Assembly (NCBI GenBank): GCA_016874795.1
Contig: VGTG01000006.1
Coordinates: 18,206-82,205 of the forward strand
Direction of reading: 5' to 3'
Length of the DNA: 64,000 bases
Source: Deltaproteobacteria bacterium
GTDB lineage: Bacteria > Desulfobacterota > Binatia > UBA12015
Each line of letters starts with the position of its first letter. Within the stretch, counting starts at the first letter, position 1. A program made the translations under genes and the position numbers. This document shows, one piece after another, positions 18,120 through 27,004 of this stretch. The notes beneath the pieces are model-generated. The model did no database searches. It worked only from the letters and a program-made list of their open reading frames with translations, and was not told where the DNA came from.

Positions 18120-19943
18120 ATGAGACGAATCTCGATCGCGCTCGCCGCAGGCGGGCTGGTCGCTGGCTTCCTGTTGCGAGCCTGGAGCTGGGAGTGGAAC
18201 GACCAGCTCCAGGGAGACGTCAACCTTTTCGCGCTGACCGCACGGGAATTCGCCGAGAGCGGCTCTCTCCGATACCCGATCAAGTACGAATTCAGCGATC
18301 GTGTCGACTACTGCGAGACACGGTCGGTCGCGTCTCAGCATCCGCCGCTGTTTCCGCTCGCGGCAGGGCTTCTCGCGAAGGCACTCGGCACGGACGAAAC
18401 GTATCCGCTTCTGAAGCTACTTTCGGAGCTCGGCGGGTTCGCGTTGCTCGCCCTGCTCGCGGCCCGCGGTGCGTCCGCGAGCGACTCCGGCGCTTCGACC
18501 GCGCTCCTCCTGGCCGCGGTGTCGCCGATGCTGGTCGACTTCTCCGGCAACGGGAGCCCGTACGCCTGGAGCGGGTTGCTCTTGCTCGTGGCGACCCTCC
18601 TGGTGTGGAGGCTCCGCGCGGGTCGCGCGCTCGACTTCGTCCTGGCCGGGGCCGTTGCCGGAGTCGCGCCACAGATCCATCCGGCACTGCTCGCGATCCC
18701 GGCGAGCTTGGCTCTCGTCGCGATGCTCCGATGGCGTCGGGTGCCGCCGCGCTGCGCGCTGGCGTTCGCCGGAGTCGGAGGCATCGTCGCGGCTCCTTGG
18801 CTCGCCTGGAACCTGCGGCACTTCGGCTCGCCGTTCTACTCGTACAATCCGCACGTCTTGTGGACCAACCTCGGCGCGGCACAGGAAGGCATCTACGGCG
18901 ACGTCGTCACCTGGCGCTGGAGCGAGGCGAGCTGGGGCGTCGTGGCGTCGAATGCATGGGATACCGCGCTCCGGAGCGGAATCGAGATGCTCGGCGGCAT
19001 TCTGATGGATGGAGGGCCGGGCGCGTTCGTTCTCGCGTCGCTGACGATCTGGTCGGTGCTGACCACGGCCCCGCGGAAAGCCCTCGAAAGTGCGCTTCCG
19101 GCGCTCCTGTATCTGGCACTCGTGCTTCCCTTCGAGTTTCGCGATCGATTCGTCGTCCCTCTCCTTCCCGTCTTCTATCTCGCGGCCGGCCGCGGCTTCG
19201 CGATCGCTTCTCGATCGGGCCGTCGATCGCTCGGGGGTCTCTGCGTCGTGACGTCACTCGCGTGGATGGCGCCCGCGTACTTCGAGTCACCCCCCGCCCG
19301 GTACTACTCCGACGATGCCGCGCGGCGGAACGCGAATGCGCTGATGGTGCCCGTCGCGGAGAGCCTGGCGCGGCTCGAGGACGGACCGGTCCTCGGCTAC
19401 TCGCGCGTTCTGGATGGCGGCATCGACGCGGTCTACTACCACCGGAAGCTCCTGATTCGCGGCATGGCGCACGGCCGACCGCGCCAGGAGCACTTCGGAG
19501 ATCTGGCGCGGAAGCTCGCTCGAGATTTTCGAGTGCGCTACGTGTGGACCGATCTCTTCCTGAAGCCGGAGGTCGAATTGATCTTTCCCGGCGCGCGCAC
19601 GGTTCTCGGAAATGGGGGATTCTTCGTGTTCGAGCTCCCGCAGGGGCGCGACCCGGCCGGCGTCTGCGACAGAACGAAGCCCGCGGCCGTCTCGAAGCCT
19701 CACGCGGTTCGGTCGAGGAGATCCCGCAGCGCCGCGCGGCGCACCTTGCCCGCGCTCGTGCGCGGAAACGAGTCGACGCGGACGAGCGCCCGCGGCAGCT
19801 TGAACCCCGCGAGGTGCAGGCGCGCGAACTCCCGCAGCTCCTCGACCGTGACTTCGGCGCGTGCGATCACCGCGACCGTCACCTGCTCGCCCCAGCGCTC
19901 GTGCGGCGTCCCGAAGACGACCGCCTCGATCACCGCCGGATGA
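18120..19943 (+). CDS. GT-C-like (PMT/ArnT family) membrane glycosyltransferase
   Basis: 607 aa. Repeated hydrophobic segments (about 10-12 predicted membrane helices in the first 400 residues) and an early periplasmic loop with acidic residues (WNDQLQGDVNLFALTAREFAESG, then SVASQHPPLFPLAAGLL) are the pattern of lipid-linked-sugar mannosyl/arabinosyl transferases. Acceptor unknown. The fold appears to end at FFVFELPQG; the last about 85 residues are Arg/Ser-rich and lie antisense over the 3' end of the convergent acyl-CoA ligase gene, so they look like read-out past a lost stop. Product class moderately sure, C-terminus doubtful. Confidence 0.6.
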   Translation: MRRISIALAAGGLVAGFLLRAWSWEWNDQLQGDVNLFALTAREFAESGSLRYPIKYEFSDRVDYCETRSVASQHPPLFPLAAGLLAKALGTDETYPLLKLLSELGGFALLALLAARGASASDSGASTALLLAAVSPMLVDFSGNGSPYAWSGLLLLVATLLVWRLRAGRALDFVLAGAVAGVAPQIHPALLAIPASLALVAMLRWRRVPPRCALAFAGVGGIVAAPWLAWNLRHFGSPFYSYNPHVLWTNLGAAQEGIYGDVVTWRWSEASWGVVASNAWDTALRSGIEMLGGILMDGGPGAFVLASLTIWSVLTTAPRKALESALPALLYLALVLPFEFRDRFVVPLLPVFYLAAGRGFAIASRSGRRSLGGLCVVTSLAWMAPAYFESPPARYYSDDAARRNANALMVPVAESLARLEDGPVLGYSRVLDGGIDAVYYHRKLLIRGMAHGRPRQEHFGDLARKLARDFRVRYVWTDLFLKPEVELIFPGARTVLGNGGFFVFELPQGRDPAGVCDRTKPAAVSKPHAVRSRRSRSAARRTLPALVRGNESTRTSARGSLNPARCRRANSRSSSTVTSARAITATVTCSPQRSCGVPKTTASITAG

Positions 19944-21163
19944 CGAGCAAGCACCGCCTCGACCTCCTCCGGGCTCACGTTCTCGCCGCCGGTGATGATG
20001 ATCTCCTTCAGCCGCCCGGTGACGTAGAGGCGTCCGTCGCCGTCGAGGCGGCCCAGGTCGCCCGTGTGCAGCCAGCCGTCGCGCAGCGCCGCCGCAGTCG
20101 CTTCGGGATCCCCGAGGTATCCACGCATCACCGTCGGTCCGCGCACGACGATCTCGCCCTGGCGGCCGCGCGGGAGGAACGTGCCGTCCGGCGCACGGAT
20201 CGCGAGGCGAAACGGGGCGTGCGGACGACCGACGGTTCCGGGATGCTCGAGCGCTTCGCGTCCGACGGTCATCGTGAGGCCGTCGGCGCTCTCCGTCTGC
20301 CCGTACGCTTCGAGGATCTCGGCGGCGGGGAAGCGCTCCGCGAGCGCTTGCTTGACGGACATCGGCGTCATCGCGCTGCCGACGGTCACCTTCGTGAGGC
20401 TCGCGAGACCGCCCTGATCCCGCGACTCGAGGAGCGGGCCCGTCATCGCAGGAACGAGCGGAAGGTCGGTCACGCCGTGCTCGCGGATGAGCCGTGGGAT
20501 CTGCTCGGGATCGAAGCTACCGAGAAGGAGCACCGTCCCGCCGCTCACGAGCCGCGCGAGGTAGTGCGAGACGAAGATCGGAACGTGGCAGAGCGGGCTC
20601 ACCACCGCCGCGACGGAAGCCGGGCCGTCGCGTCGCGTCTGCACGACCGCCTCGGCCGCACGAAGGAGATGCGCGTGCGTCAGGAGGACGCCCTTCGGAC
20701 GACCCGTCGTTCCCGAGGTATAGGCGACGACCGCTTCCGCGTCCTCGCCCTCTCCCTCGGGAAGAGGTGCCGCGGACCCCACGGAGGCGTCCCGCCGCCG
20801 GACGCGCGCCGAACCATCCTCGTCGATCTCGAGCCACGCGGCGGCGCCGGCGTGCCGTACGAGCCCTTCCGCTTCGCCCTCGGTGAGGCGCGGGTCGAGA
20901 GGAATCGCGGACGCACCGGCGCGCCAGATCCCGAAGAGGCCGGCGACGTGCGCGACCGTGTTGGCGACGCGAAAGCCGATCCGCGTTCCGGCGCCGCATC
21001 CGGCGCGGGCCAGCTCGCGCGCGACGTTGCTCGCAGCCGCGTCGAGACGTGCGACCTCGTGACGCGTGCCTCCCTCGAGGATCGGGGCCCACGCCGCACC
21101 GCGCTCTCGCGCCGCCGCGAGCGCAGCCGCGAGCGTAGCCGCGAGGTCGTGGCGCCGCTCCAT
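19700..21163 (-). CDS. AMP-forming acyl-CoA synthetase / ligase
   Basis: 487 aa ANL-superfamily enzyme: activates a carboxylic acid to acyl-AMP, then acyl-CoA. ATP-binding P-loop AYTSGTTGRPKGVLLTH (about 147-163), YGQTESADG (A5), GWLHTGDLGRLDGDGRLYVTGRLKEII (A7/A8) and the catalytic lysine in PRTSAGKVRR near the C-terminus are all present. Substrate not predictable. It lies 27 nt downstream of a second ligase in the same direction; together with a quinone oxidoreductase they make a three-gene leftward unit. Its 3' end overlaps the convergent membrane glycosyltransferase frame. Confidence 0.88.
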   Translation of the reverse strand: MERRHDLAATLAAALAAARERGAAWAPILEGGTRHEVARLDAAASNVARELARAGCGAGTRIGFRVANTVAHVAGLFGIWRAGASAIPLDPRLTEGEAEGLVRHAGAAAWLEIDEDGSARVRRRDASVGSAAPLPEGEGEDAEAVVAYTSGTTGRPKGVLLTHAHLLRAAEAVVQTRRDGPASVAAVVSPLCHVPIFVSHYLARLVSGGTVLLLGSFDPEQIPRLIREHGVTDLPLVPAMTGPLLESRDQGGLASLTKVTVGSAMTPMSVKQALAERFPAAEILEAYGQTESADGLTMTVGREALEHPGTVGRPHAPFRLAIRAPDGTFLPRGRQGEIVVRGPTVMRGYLGDPEATAAALRDGWLHTGDLGRLDGDGRLYVTGRLKEIIITGGENVSPEEVEAVLARHPAVIEAVVFGTPHERWGEQVTVAVIARAEVTVEELREFARLHLAGFKLPRALVRVDSFPRTSAGKVRRAALRDLLDRTA

Positions 21164-21190
21164 CGCCGCTCGCCGCTCCGCGCAGGGCCG

Positions 21191-22798
21191 CTACGAGCGG
21201 ATCTCGAGCGCGCCTTCCGCGAGACGCGCGCGAAGCACCTTCTTGTCGAACTTCCCGACGCTCGTCTTCGGGACCTCCGCGACGAACGACCAGCGCTCCG
21301 GCACCCACCAGCGCGCGACGCGCGACTCGAGGAAGCTCTTCATCGCCTCCGGATCCGCGGCGGCTCCCGGCCGCAGCACGACGCAGGCGAGCGGCCTCTC
21401 CTGCCAGCGGTCGTCCGGAACGCCGATCACCGCGGCCTCGACGACGTCGGGGTGTGCCATGATCTCGTTCTCGAGCTCGACGGACGAGATCCACTCGCCG
21501 CCCGACTTGATCACGTCCTTGGCGCGATCGGTGATCTGCACGAAGCCACGGTCGTCGACGTTGCCGACGTCGCCCGTGCGGAGCCAGCCGCGGTCGAACT
21601 TCTCGCCCGAATCGTCGCCGTAGTACGAGCCCGTGATCCACGGTCCGCGCACCTGGATCTCGCCGACGGAGTCGCCGTCCCAGGGAAGCTCCTCGCCCTG
21701 GTCGTCGACGATGCGGAGCTCGACCCCGGCGCAGACGCGGCCGGTCTTCGAGCGCCACGCCATCTCCTCGGAAGGATCGGCGCCGTCTGGCGGCAGCGCG
21801 ATCGCGCCGAGCGGGCTCGTCTCCGTCATGCCCCACGCCTGGATGATGCGCACGCCGTAGCGCTCCTGGAAGCGCTCCATCAGGACGCGCGGCACCGCGG
21901 AGCCGCCGCAGACGATCATGCGGAACGACGAGAGGTCGATCGGCGTCGTCTCGCCGTGCCGGAAGACGTCGGCCCAGATCGTCGGGACCGCGCCGGAGAA
22001 GGTCGGACGCTCGCGCGCGATCAGGCGGCAGAGCGGCTCGGCCTGAAGATGTCTCTCCACCATCACGAGGTCCGATCCCACCATCCACGCGGCGTACGGG
22101 AGCCCCCAGGCGTTCGCGTGAAACATCGGCACGATGAGAAGGACGCGGTCGCGGTCGCTCAGCGAGTAGCAAGCGCCCGAGGTCACGCCGAACGAATGCA
22201 GAAAGGTCGAGCGGTGGCTGTAGACGACGCCCTTCGGGTTGCCCGTCGTGCCGCTCGTGTAGCACATCGCCGCCGCGTCGCGTTCGTCGAGATCGGGCCA
22301 CGCGTAGCCGAGCTTCTCCGTGGCGAGGAGAGCCTCGTACGCGAGCACCTCGCCGAGCGGCGAAGCGTCCTCCTTGCCCATGACGACGACGTGCTCGACC
22401 GTCCGGAGCTCCGGCCGGATCTTCGCGAAGAGCGGCACGAGCGAGGAGTCGACGAGGACGACGCGGTCCTCGGCGTGATTGACGATGTAGACGAGCTGCT
22501 CCGGGAAGAGGCGGATGTTCAGCGTGTGCAGCACGGCACCCATGCTCGGCACCGCGAGGTACGCCTCCATGTGCTCCTGGGTGTTCCAGGAGAACGTGCC
22601 GACGCGGTCGCCCGGCCGGACGCCGAGCCGTCGCAGCGCCGCGGCGAGTCGCTCCGCGCGCTCCGCGACCTCGCGGAACGTTGCGCGACGCACGTCCGTG
22701 CCGTCGAACGTCGAGATCGTGCTCGTCGCGTGGACGCGGCGTCCGTGCTCGAGGAGCGCCGCCACGGTGAGCGGCCGGTCCTGCATCGTGCTCTTCAT
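21191..22798 (-). CDS. Fatty-acid-CoA ligase (AlkK-like)
   Basis: 535 aa. The P-loop CYTSGTTGNPKGVVYSHRST (about 182), IQAWGMTETSPLG, GWLRTGDVGNVDDRGFVQITDRAKDVIKSGGEWIS and the C-terminal PKTSVGKFDKK lysine are intact. The N-terminus (MQDRPLTVAALLEHGRRVH) and SPLGAIA pattern resemble medium/long-chain AlkK-type ligases. Likely feeds beta-oxidation or a related acyl-CoA route. Middle gene of the qor-ligase-ligase unit, 12 nt after the oxidoreductase. Confidence 0.88.
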   Translation of the reverse strand: MKSTMQDRPLTVAALLEHGRRVHATSTISTFDGTDVRRATFREVAERAERLAAALRRLGVRPGDRVGTFSWNTQEHMEAYLAVPSMGAVLHTLNIRLFPEQLVYIVNHAEDRVVLVDSSLVPLFAKIRPELRTVEHVVVMGKEDASPLGEVLAYEALLATEKLGYAWPDLDERDAAAMCYTSGTTGNPKGVVYSHRSTFLHSFGVTSGACYSLSDRDRVLLIVPMFHANAWGLPYAAWMVGSDLVMVERHLQAEPLCRLIARERPTFSGAVPTIWADVFRHGETTPIDLSSFRMIVCGGSAVPRVLMERFQERYGVRIIQAWGMTETSPLGAIALPPDGADPSEEMAWRSKTGRVCAGVELRIVDDQGEELPWDGDSVGEIQVRGPWITGSYYGDDSGEKFDRGWLRTGDVGNVDDRGFVQITDRAKDVIKSGGEWISSVELENEIMAHPDVVEAAVIGVPDDRWQERPLACVVLRPGAAADPEAMKSFLESRVARWWVPERWSFVAEVPKTSVGKFDKKVLRARLAEGALEIRS

Positions 22799-22810
22799 CG
22801 AGAATGCTCC

Positions 22811-23794
22811 TTAGCGGACTTGGAGAATCACCTTGCCGACGTGCGCGCTCGACTCGACCCGGCGGTGCGCCTCCGGCGCCTCCGCGATCGGCAGTACGCG
22901 GTCGACGACCGGACGGATTCGTCCCGCGGCGAGCGCCGCGCCGAACCGCTGCTCGAAGCCGCGGACGATCGCCGCCTTCTCGTCGACGGGACGCGCACGC
23001 AGCGTCGAGCCGATGATCTCGAGACGACGCAGCATCAGCCCGGCGAGGTTCAGCTCCGCCTTCGCGCCGCCCGTCAAGCCGATCACGACGAGCCTGCCGC
23101 CCATGCCGAGCGAGGCGAGGTTCCCTTCGAGGTAGGGGCCGCCGATGCTGTCGAGCACGACGTCGACGCCCTTCCCGCCCGTCAGCTCCTGGATCCGCTC
23201 CGCGAACTTCTCGGTGCGGTAGTTGATCGCCGCGGCCGCGCCGAGCTCGACGCAGCGCCGGCACTTCTCGTCGCTGCCGGCGGTGACGTAGCAGCGGCCG
23301 CCGGCCTCGTTCACGAGCTGGATCGCCGCGGTGCCGACGCCGCTTCCGCCGCCGTGGACGAGGAGCGAGCCGCCGTCGGGAAAGCGTCCGTACTGGAAGA
23401 CGTTCGAGAAGACGGTGAGGTACACCTCGGGGACGCCGCCCGCGTGAACGAGATCGAGCGCCTCCGGCACGCGCAGCACCGAGCCGTGGTGCGCGACCGC
23501 TTCCGCCGCGTATCCGCCGCCGGGAAGGAGAGCCATCACGCGGTCGCCGCGCGCGAAGCCGGAGGGGACCTTCGCGCCGACCTCGAGGACCTCGCCCGCG
23601 CACTCGAGGCCGAGGATCGGCGAAGCGCCCGGCGGCGGCGGATAGAAGCCGCGGCGTTGCAGGAGGTCCGCGCGGTTGACGGCCGTCGCGACGACGGCGA
23701 TGCGGACGTCCTCCGGTCCGAGCGCGGGTGCCGGCGCCTCGTCCCAGCGCATCACGTTCTCGTCTCCCGGCTGGTCGATGATGATGGCTTTCAA
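22811..23794 (-). CDS. NAD(P)H:quinone oxidoreductase, zinc-free MDR family
   Basis: 327 aa. Medium-chain reductase fold with GroES-like N-terminus (GFYPPPPGASPILGLECAGEVLEVG) and a Rossmann dinucleotide motif VHGGGSGVGTAAIQLVNEAGG. The structural and catalytic zinc cysteines of alcohol dehydrogenases are absent, as in the QOR/PIG3 (TP53I3) group. I chose TTG at 23794 (LKAIIIDQPG...), which has GGAG about 10 nt upstream and gives the normal N-terminus; the longer frame adds an unlikely Arg/Gly-rich leader. First gene of the leftward unit with two acyl-CoA ligases. Confidence 0.88.
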   Translation of the reverse strand: MKAIIIDQPGDENVMRWDEAPAPALGPEDVRIAVVATAVNRADLLQRRGFYPPPPGASPILGLECAGEVLEVGAKVPSGFARGDRVMALLPGGGYAAEAVAHHGSVLRVPEALDLVHAGGVPEVYLTVFSNVFQYGRFPDGGSLLVHGGGSGVGTAAIQLVNEAGGRCYVTAGSDEKCRRCVELGAAAAINYRTEKFAERIQELTGGKGVDVVLDSIGGPYLEGNLASLGMGGRLVVIGLTGGAKAELNLAGLMLRRLEIIGSTLRARPVDEKAAIVRGFEQRFGAALAAGRIRPVVDRVLPIAEAPEAHRRVESSAHVGKVILQVR

Positions 23795-23910
23795 AGCTCG
23801 TCTCCTCCGGCGAAGCGTGCTGCCGCGAGCGAGTCTGCCATTTGGGCCGGTCCTCTCGCCACCCGGGGCGCGCCCTTCGCGAGCAGCGCACGGCGGAGAG
23901 GAGTGGGCGC

Positions 23911-25215
23911 TCACTCGTTCGGCGGAACCCCATCTGCTGCTCGAGGAGCCCAGACGCCCTTCAAGGATCCGCAGGTGATGTTCTCATCATGGAGCCGGCG
24001 CGAGATTGCCCGCTCCACGCCGCCGGCATAGGACGCGAATTCACGCCGCCGCCTCGCCTCCGGGATGCGATCGAGGCGAACGAGATCGAAGCCCAGCACG
24101 CTCTGGAAGAGGACGAGATAGTCTCCCTCGCGGTTCAGCCGGGCCGCAGCGTCGATCAGGCGCTGTCTTCCCGCCCCGAACTCGGGCGGATAGAACCAGT
24201 CGAGCGGAAGCGCGTTCTCGACCTCGAGCGCGGGATAGACCCAAGCGTTGTCCGGAAGGACGGTGACGCGCCGCGCCGGATGGCGGCGTATGCAGTCCAC
24301 GAGCTCGGCGACGGATGCCGCCGTCCGTGGGTTCGTTCGCAGCGCGCCGAATGCGGGAACGATCGGCCCGAGCGAGGTCGTCATCCCCTCCGGCGGGCCA
24401 TCGTAGTACGGGTGCGCGCGCGCGATCGAGAACACGCTCACCGTCCAGCCGAAGGCGAGCACCGTCACGGCCAGCGCAGCGGCGTGAAGCGGAGGTGCGA
24501 GTGCTCCCACGGGGCGCGGTGCGCCTTCCCAGAGGAGCGTGAGGGCCGCGAGAGCGAGCGATCCCCCGACCAGATTCGCGTTGGGGTATCCCCACGACAA
24601 TGTCGTCATCCAACCGAGCACGAGCAACGCGAGCGCCGCACCGGAGGCGCGCCGCTCGGTGATCCCTTGCCAGAGCACCAGCACAGCCAGCACCCACACG
24701 AGCATCGTGCCCCAGTCGTTGGCGTCGCCAGCCCACGTCAGTTGCCGCCCCAGCGCCAGACGAAGAATCACGTAGGTTGCCACCGCGCGGAGCGCCCAGG
24801 AGCAACCGATCGCGAGCCCGGTTTGGAGGATCTTCCGGCGCGCGGCCATGTCGACCGCGGTCACCGCGACGAGAAGCACACCGAGGTCGAGAACCCTGCC
24901 GTACCGGGTGCCGATGGCCTGAAGCAGCGCATCGCCCCATACCGGCCTCGCACCGAGGATCTGGTCGAGCATCGCACGGAAGCCGCCCGCCCAGGCCACG
25001 ACGGCAACGTAGAGGAATCCCGGGATCGCGCCGGTCGCGAGAGCAGTGATCGCGATGCGAATCCGTTCCCGCATCGCCATCGCCGGGAGAGAGACAAGGA
25101 GCCACACGAGACCGAGCAGCGGCGCCGCGAAGTAGCTCTGCTTCATGAGCGGCACCGCGCCGAGCAAGAAGAATCCGAGCGCGACTCGTCCTCGCCTCGC
25201 CGATCGCGCGCCCAC
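23911..25215 (-). pseudogene. Membrane glycosyltransferase, C-terminal part after in-frame amber stop
   Basis: Second part of a gene cut by a TAG at 25267-25269. It is in the same reading frame as the upstream part: after the stop the frame continues CTIDAILLVALGLVLVDVG into this segment, with no shift. From GTG at 25215 it would encode 434 aa with about 8-9 membrane helices (LGFFLLGAVPLMKQSYFAAPLLGLVWLL...) and a soluble C-terminal domain (RHPARRVTVLPDNAWVYPALEVENALPLDWFY). Together the two parts give a GT-C-like protein of about 596 codons. If the stop is real, this half lacks the acidic catalytic loop. Confidence 0.6.
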
Positions 25216-25266
25216 ATCGACCAGAACGAGCCCGAGGGCGACGAGCAGGATCGCGTCGATGGTGCA

Positions 25267-25701
25267 CTAAGCCATCAGCGGGAAGCTGTGCACGTTGATC
25301 AGGACCGACGCGGCCCACGCAATCGTCTCGACAGGACGCCAACGTCCGGGACCGCGGCGGAAGACGAGCGTCGCAAGAGCGGTCGAGTAGAGGACGACCT
25401 CGAGCAGCCCGATCAGCCGCGACGCTTCGAGCAGCGGGAGCGGCACGAGGAAGTCCAACGCGTGGAACGCGGCCGAGCCGACCGGTCGAGGTGAAATGAA
25501 ATCGCGATGCGGAAACTCGCCGTTCAGCAGCCGCCACGTCTGCGCCAGGAAGTAGCCTTCGTCGGTCGGACAAAACCCCAGCAGGCAGGCCGAGTAGAAC
25601 GCCCATCCGGTGAGGATCAGAGCGACTGCGAGGAAACGGAGGGGCACTCCGGACGGCTCGCTTGGCTCTCGAGCTGGTTCGAAGGAGGAAGACGGGTCCA
25701 T
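25267..25701 (-). pseudogene. Membrane glycosyltransferase, N-terminal part ending at in-frame amber stop
   Basis: 144 aa. A proline/serine-rich cytoplasmic N-terminus, a first membrane helix (FLAVALILTGWAFYSACLLG), the acidic loop CPTDEGYFLAQTWRLLNGEFPHRDFISPRPVGS, which is the expected catalytic-loop region of GT-C glycosyltransferases, and two more helices. It ends ...HSFPLMA then TAG. The following codons continue in the same frame as a membrane helix, so the stop interrupts one gene rather than separating two. A sequencing error, a recent nonsense mutation or readthrough are all possible. Confidence 0.6.
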
Positions 25702-25759
25702 ACGGAGCGGGAAGACTCGCGCAAACGAGAATACACTGCTGCCGGGACGCCGCTAGACC

Positions 25760-26053
25760 CTAGCGGCCGCGGGCGCGGCGGAGGGAGACGCCGGCCTCGC
25801 GAAGGCAGAGCGTCGCCGCCTCCTCCGGGGTCGCCGCCGCGAGGAACGCTTGCACCTGCGGGTCCTCCTTCTCGACGGCTCGGGCGTAGTAGCGCGCCGC
25901 AGGATCCGAAGCACGGAGGTCCTCGAAGACCGTCAAGCGAAACCAGCCGCGCGCCTTCTCGCCGAACTCGATCACGAATTCCGCCTCGCCCACGACGCGC
26001 GCGGCCTCGACGACCGCGTCGGCCAACGGGATCTGCTGCCAATCCATCGTCAC
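25760..26053 (-). CDS. Small protein of unknown function
   Basis: 97 aa from GTG at 26053, or 95 aa from ATG at 26047, which has GGAGG 8 nt upstream and is probably better. Acidic alpha/beta protein: DWQQIPLADAVVEAARVVGEAEFVIEFGEKARGWFRLTVFEDLRASD, then a helical C-terminus with a basic tail. Overlaps the stop of the acyltransferase gene (GTGA) and so belongs to the leftward methyltransferase-acyltransferase unit. No family recognised. Confidence 0.6.
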   Translation of the reverse strand: MTMDWQQIPLADAVVEAARVVGEAEFVIEFGEKARGWFRLTVFEDLRASDPAARYYARAVEKEDPQVQAFLAAATPEEAATLCLREAGVSLRRARGR

Positions 26054-26997
26054 GACCTCCCTCCGTCACGACCTCGATCCGGGCTCGCGGGAACGAACGG
26101 CCAGAGCCACCACTCGCTCGGCCAGCGCTCGACGAAGCCGCGCATGACGTCGACGAGCTGCCCACAGGTCGCGTCCGCTTCGCCGGGCTCGACGAGCGGT
26201 CCGTACTCGACGCGAAGGCGGCCGTTCTCGCGCAAGCCGACGAACGGCCGGAGCGGGACGCGCGTCAGCCGCGCGAGCGTCGTCACCCCGGCGGCGAAGC
26301 GCACGCGCTCGCCGCCGATCTCCACGTCCGCCGCGCGATCGACGACGTCGCCCGGCACGTCGACGACCGCATAGAGCGAGCGTCCCTCGACCAGCTCCGC
26401 GCGCGCCTGCAGGAGACCGTCGCCCGCGGAGTCGAGGAGCGGCCGTCCCGCGAGCGACTCGAGCCACGCGACCTTCGCCGTGCCGAAGACGCGCTTCGCC
26501 GCCGGCATCGGATTCGAAGCGTCGAGACGCCGTCCGACCGCGTGCAGGTTCAACCCGCGCACGCGACAGAGGTGCAGATAGGCGAGGATCGGGCTCCCGA
26601 AATGGAGCCCGGCGTAGATCACCGGCCCCGTCTCCATCGGCGCGTCGCCGCCGGCGCCGAGGAAGCGCGCGAGCGCTTCCGGCCTGCGCATGAAGTACGC
26701 GGCGTCCGCTTCCTCGCGCGCCTCGGACGAGAGAGCAGCGTGATACACCCACGCCGCGTCCGCGGCGGGCTTCCCGAGCCAGGCCGAGATGCGATTGACG
26801 GCCGTCTCCCGCCGGCGCGCGTCGCGACCGTACTCGATCGAAGCGACGACGCGCGCGTATGCCGCTCCGCACGCGAAGCTTCTCGCCGCGAGGGGCAGCA
26901 GCACGCGATAGCGAAGCTCCGTCCAGGAAGCGGATCCCGCTCGCGAGCCCGGCGCGCCGCGATTCCCGTCGCGCGTCACGCGCGTCACCCGCGTCAC
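26050..26997 (-). CDS. LpxL/HtrB-like lysophospholipid or lipid A acyltransferase
   Basis: About 315 aa. GPVIYAGLHFGSPILAYLHL (about 180-200) is the acceptor region with the family histidine. DVPGDVVDRAADVEIGGERVRFAAGVTTLARLTRVPLRPF and the C-terminal WPSEWWLWPFVP are the conserved blocks of the LpxL family. The usual Glu/Asp four residues after the histidine is not evident, so the substrate may differ from lipid A. The start is one of three GTG codons in a GTGACGCG-type triplet repeat (26997, 26988, 26979); 26997 lies 7 nt after the methyltransferase stop. Confidence 0.65.
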   Translation of the reverse strand: MTRVTRVTRDGNRGAPGSRAGSASWTELRYRVLLPLAARSFACGAAYARVVASIEYGRDARRRETAVNRISAWLGKPAADAAWVYHAALSSEAREEADAAYFMRRPEALARFLGAGGDAPMETGPVIYAGLHFGSPILAYLHLCRVRGLNLHAVGRRLDASNPMPAAKRVFGTAKVAWLESLAGRPLLDSAGDGLLQARAELVEGRSLYAVVDVPGDVVDRAADVEIGGERVRFAAGVTTLARLTRVPLRPFVGLRENGRLRVEYGPLVEPGEADATCGQLVDVMRGFVERWPSEWWLWPFVPASPDRGRDGGRS

Positions 26998-27004
26998 CCG
27001 TCGC

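Noticed and set aside
18035..24031. A nearly 2000-codon plus-strand open frame
   Set aside because: Runs antisense over two acyl-CoA ligases and an oxidoreductase and across other frames of real genes; no domain, no signal, typical of third-position GC bias.
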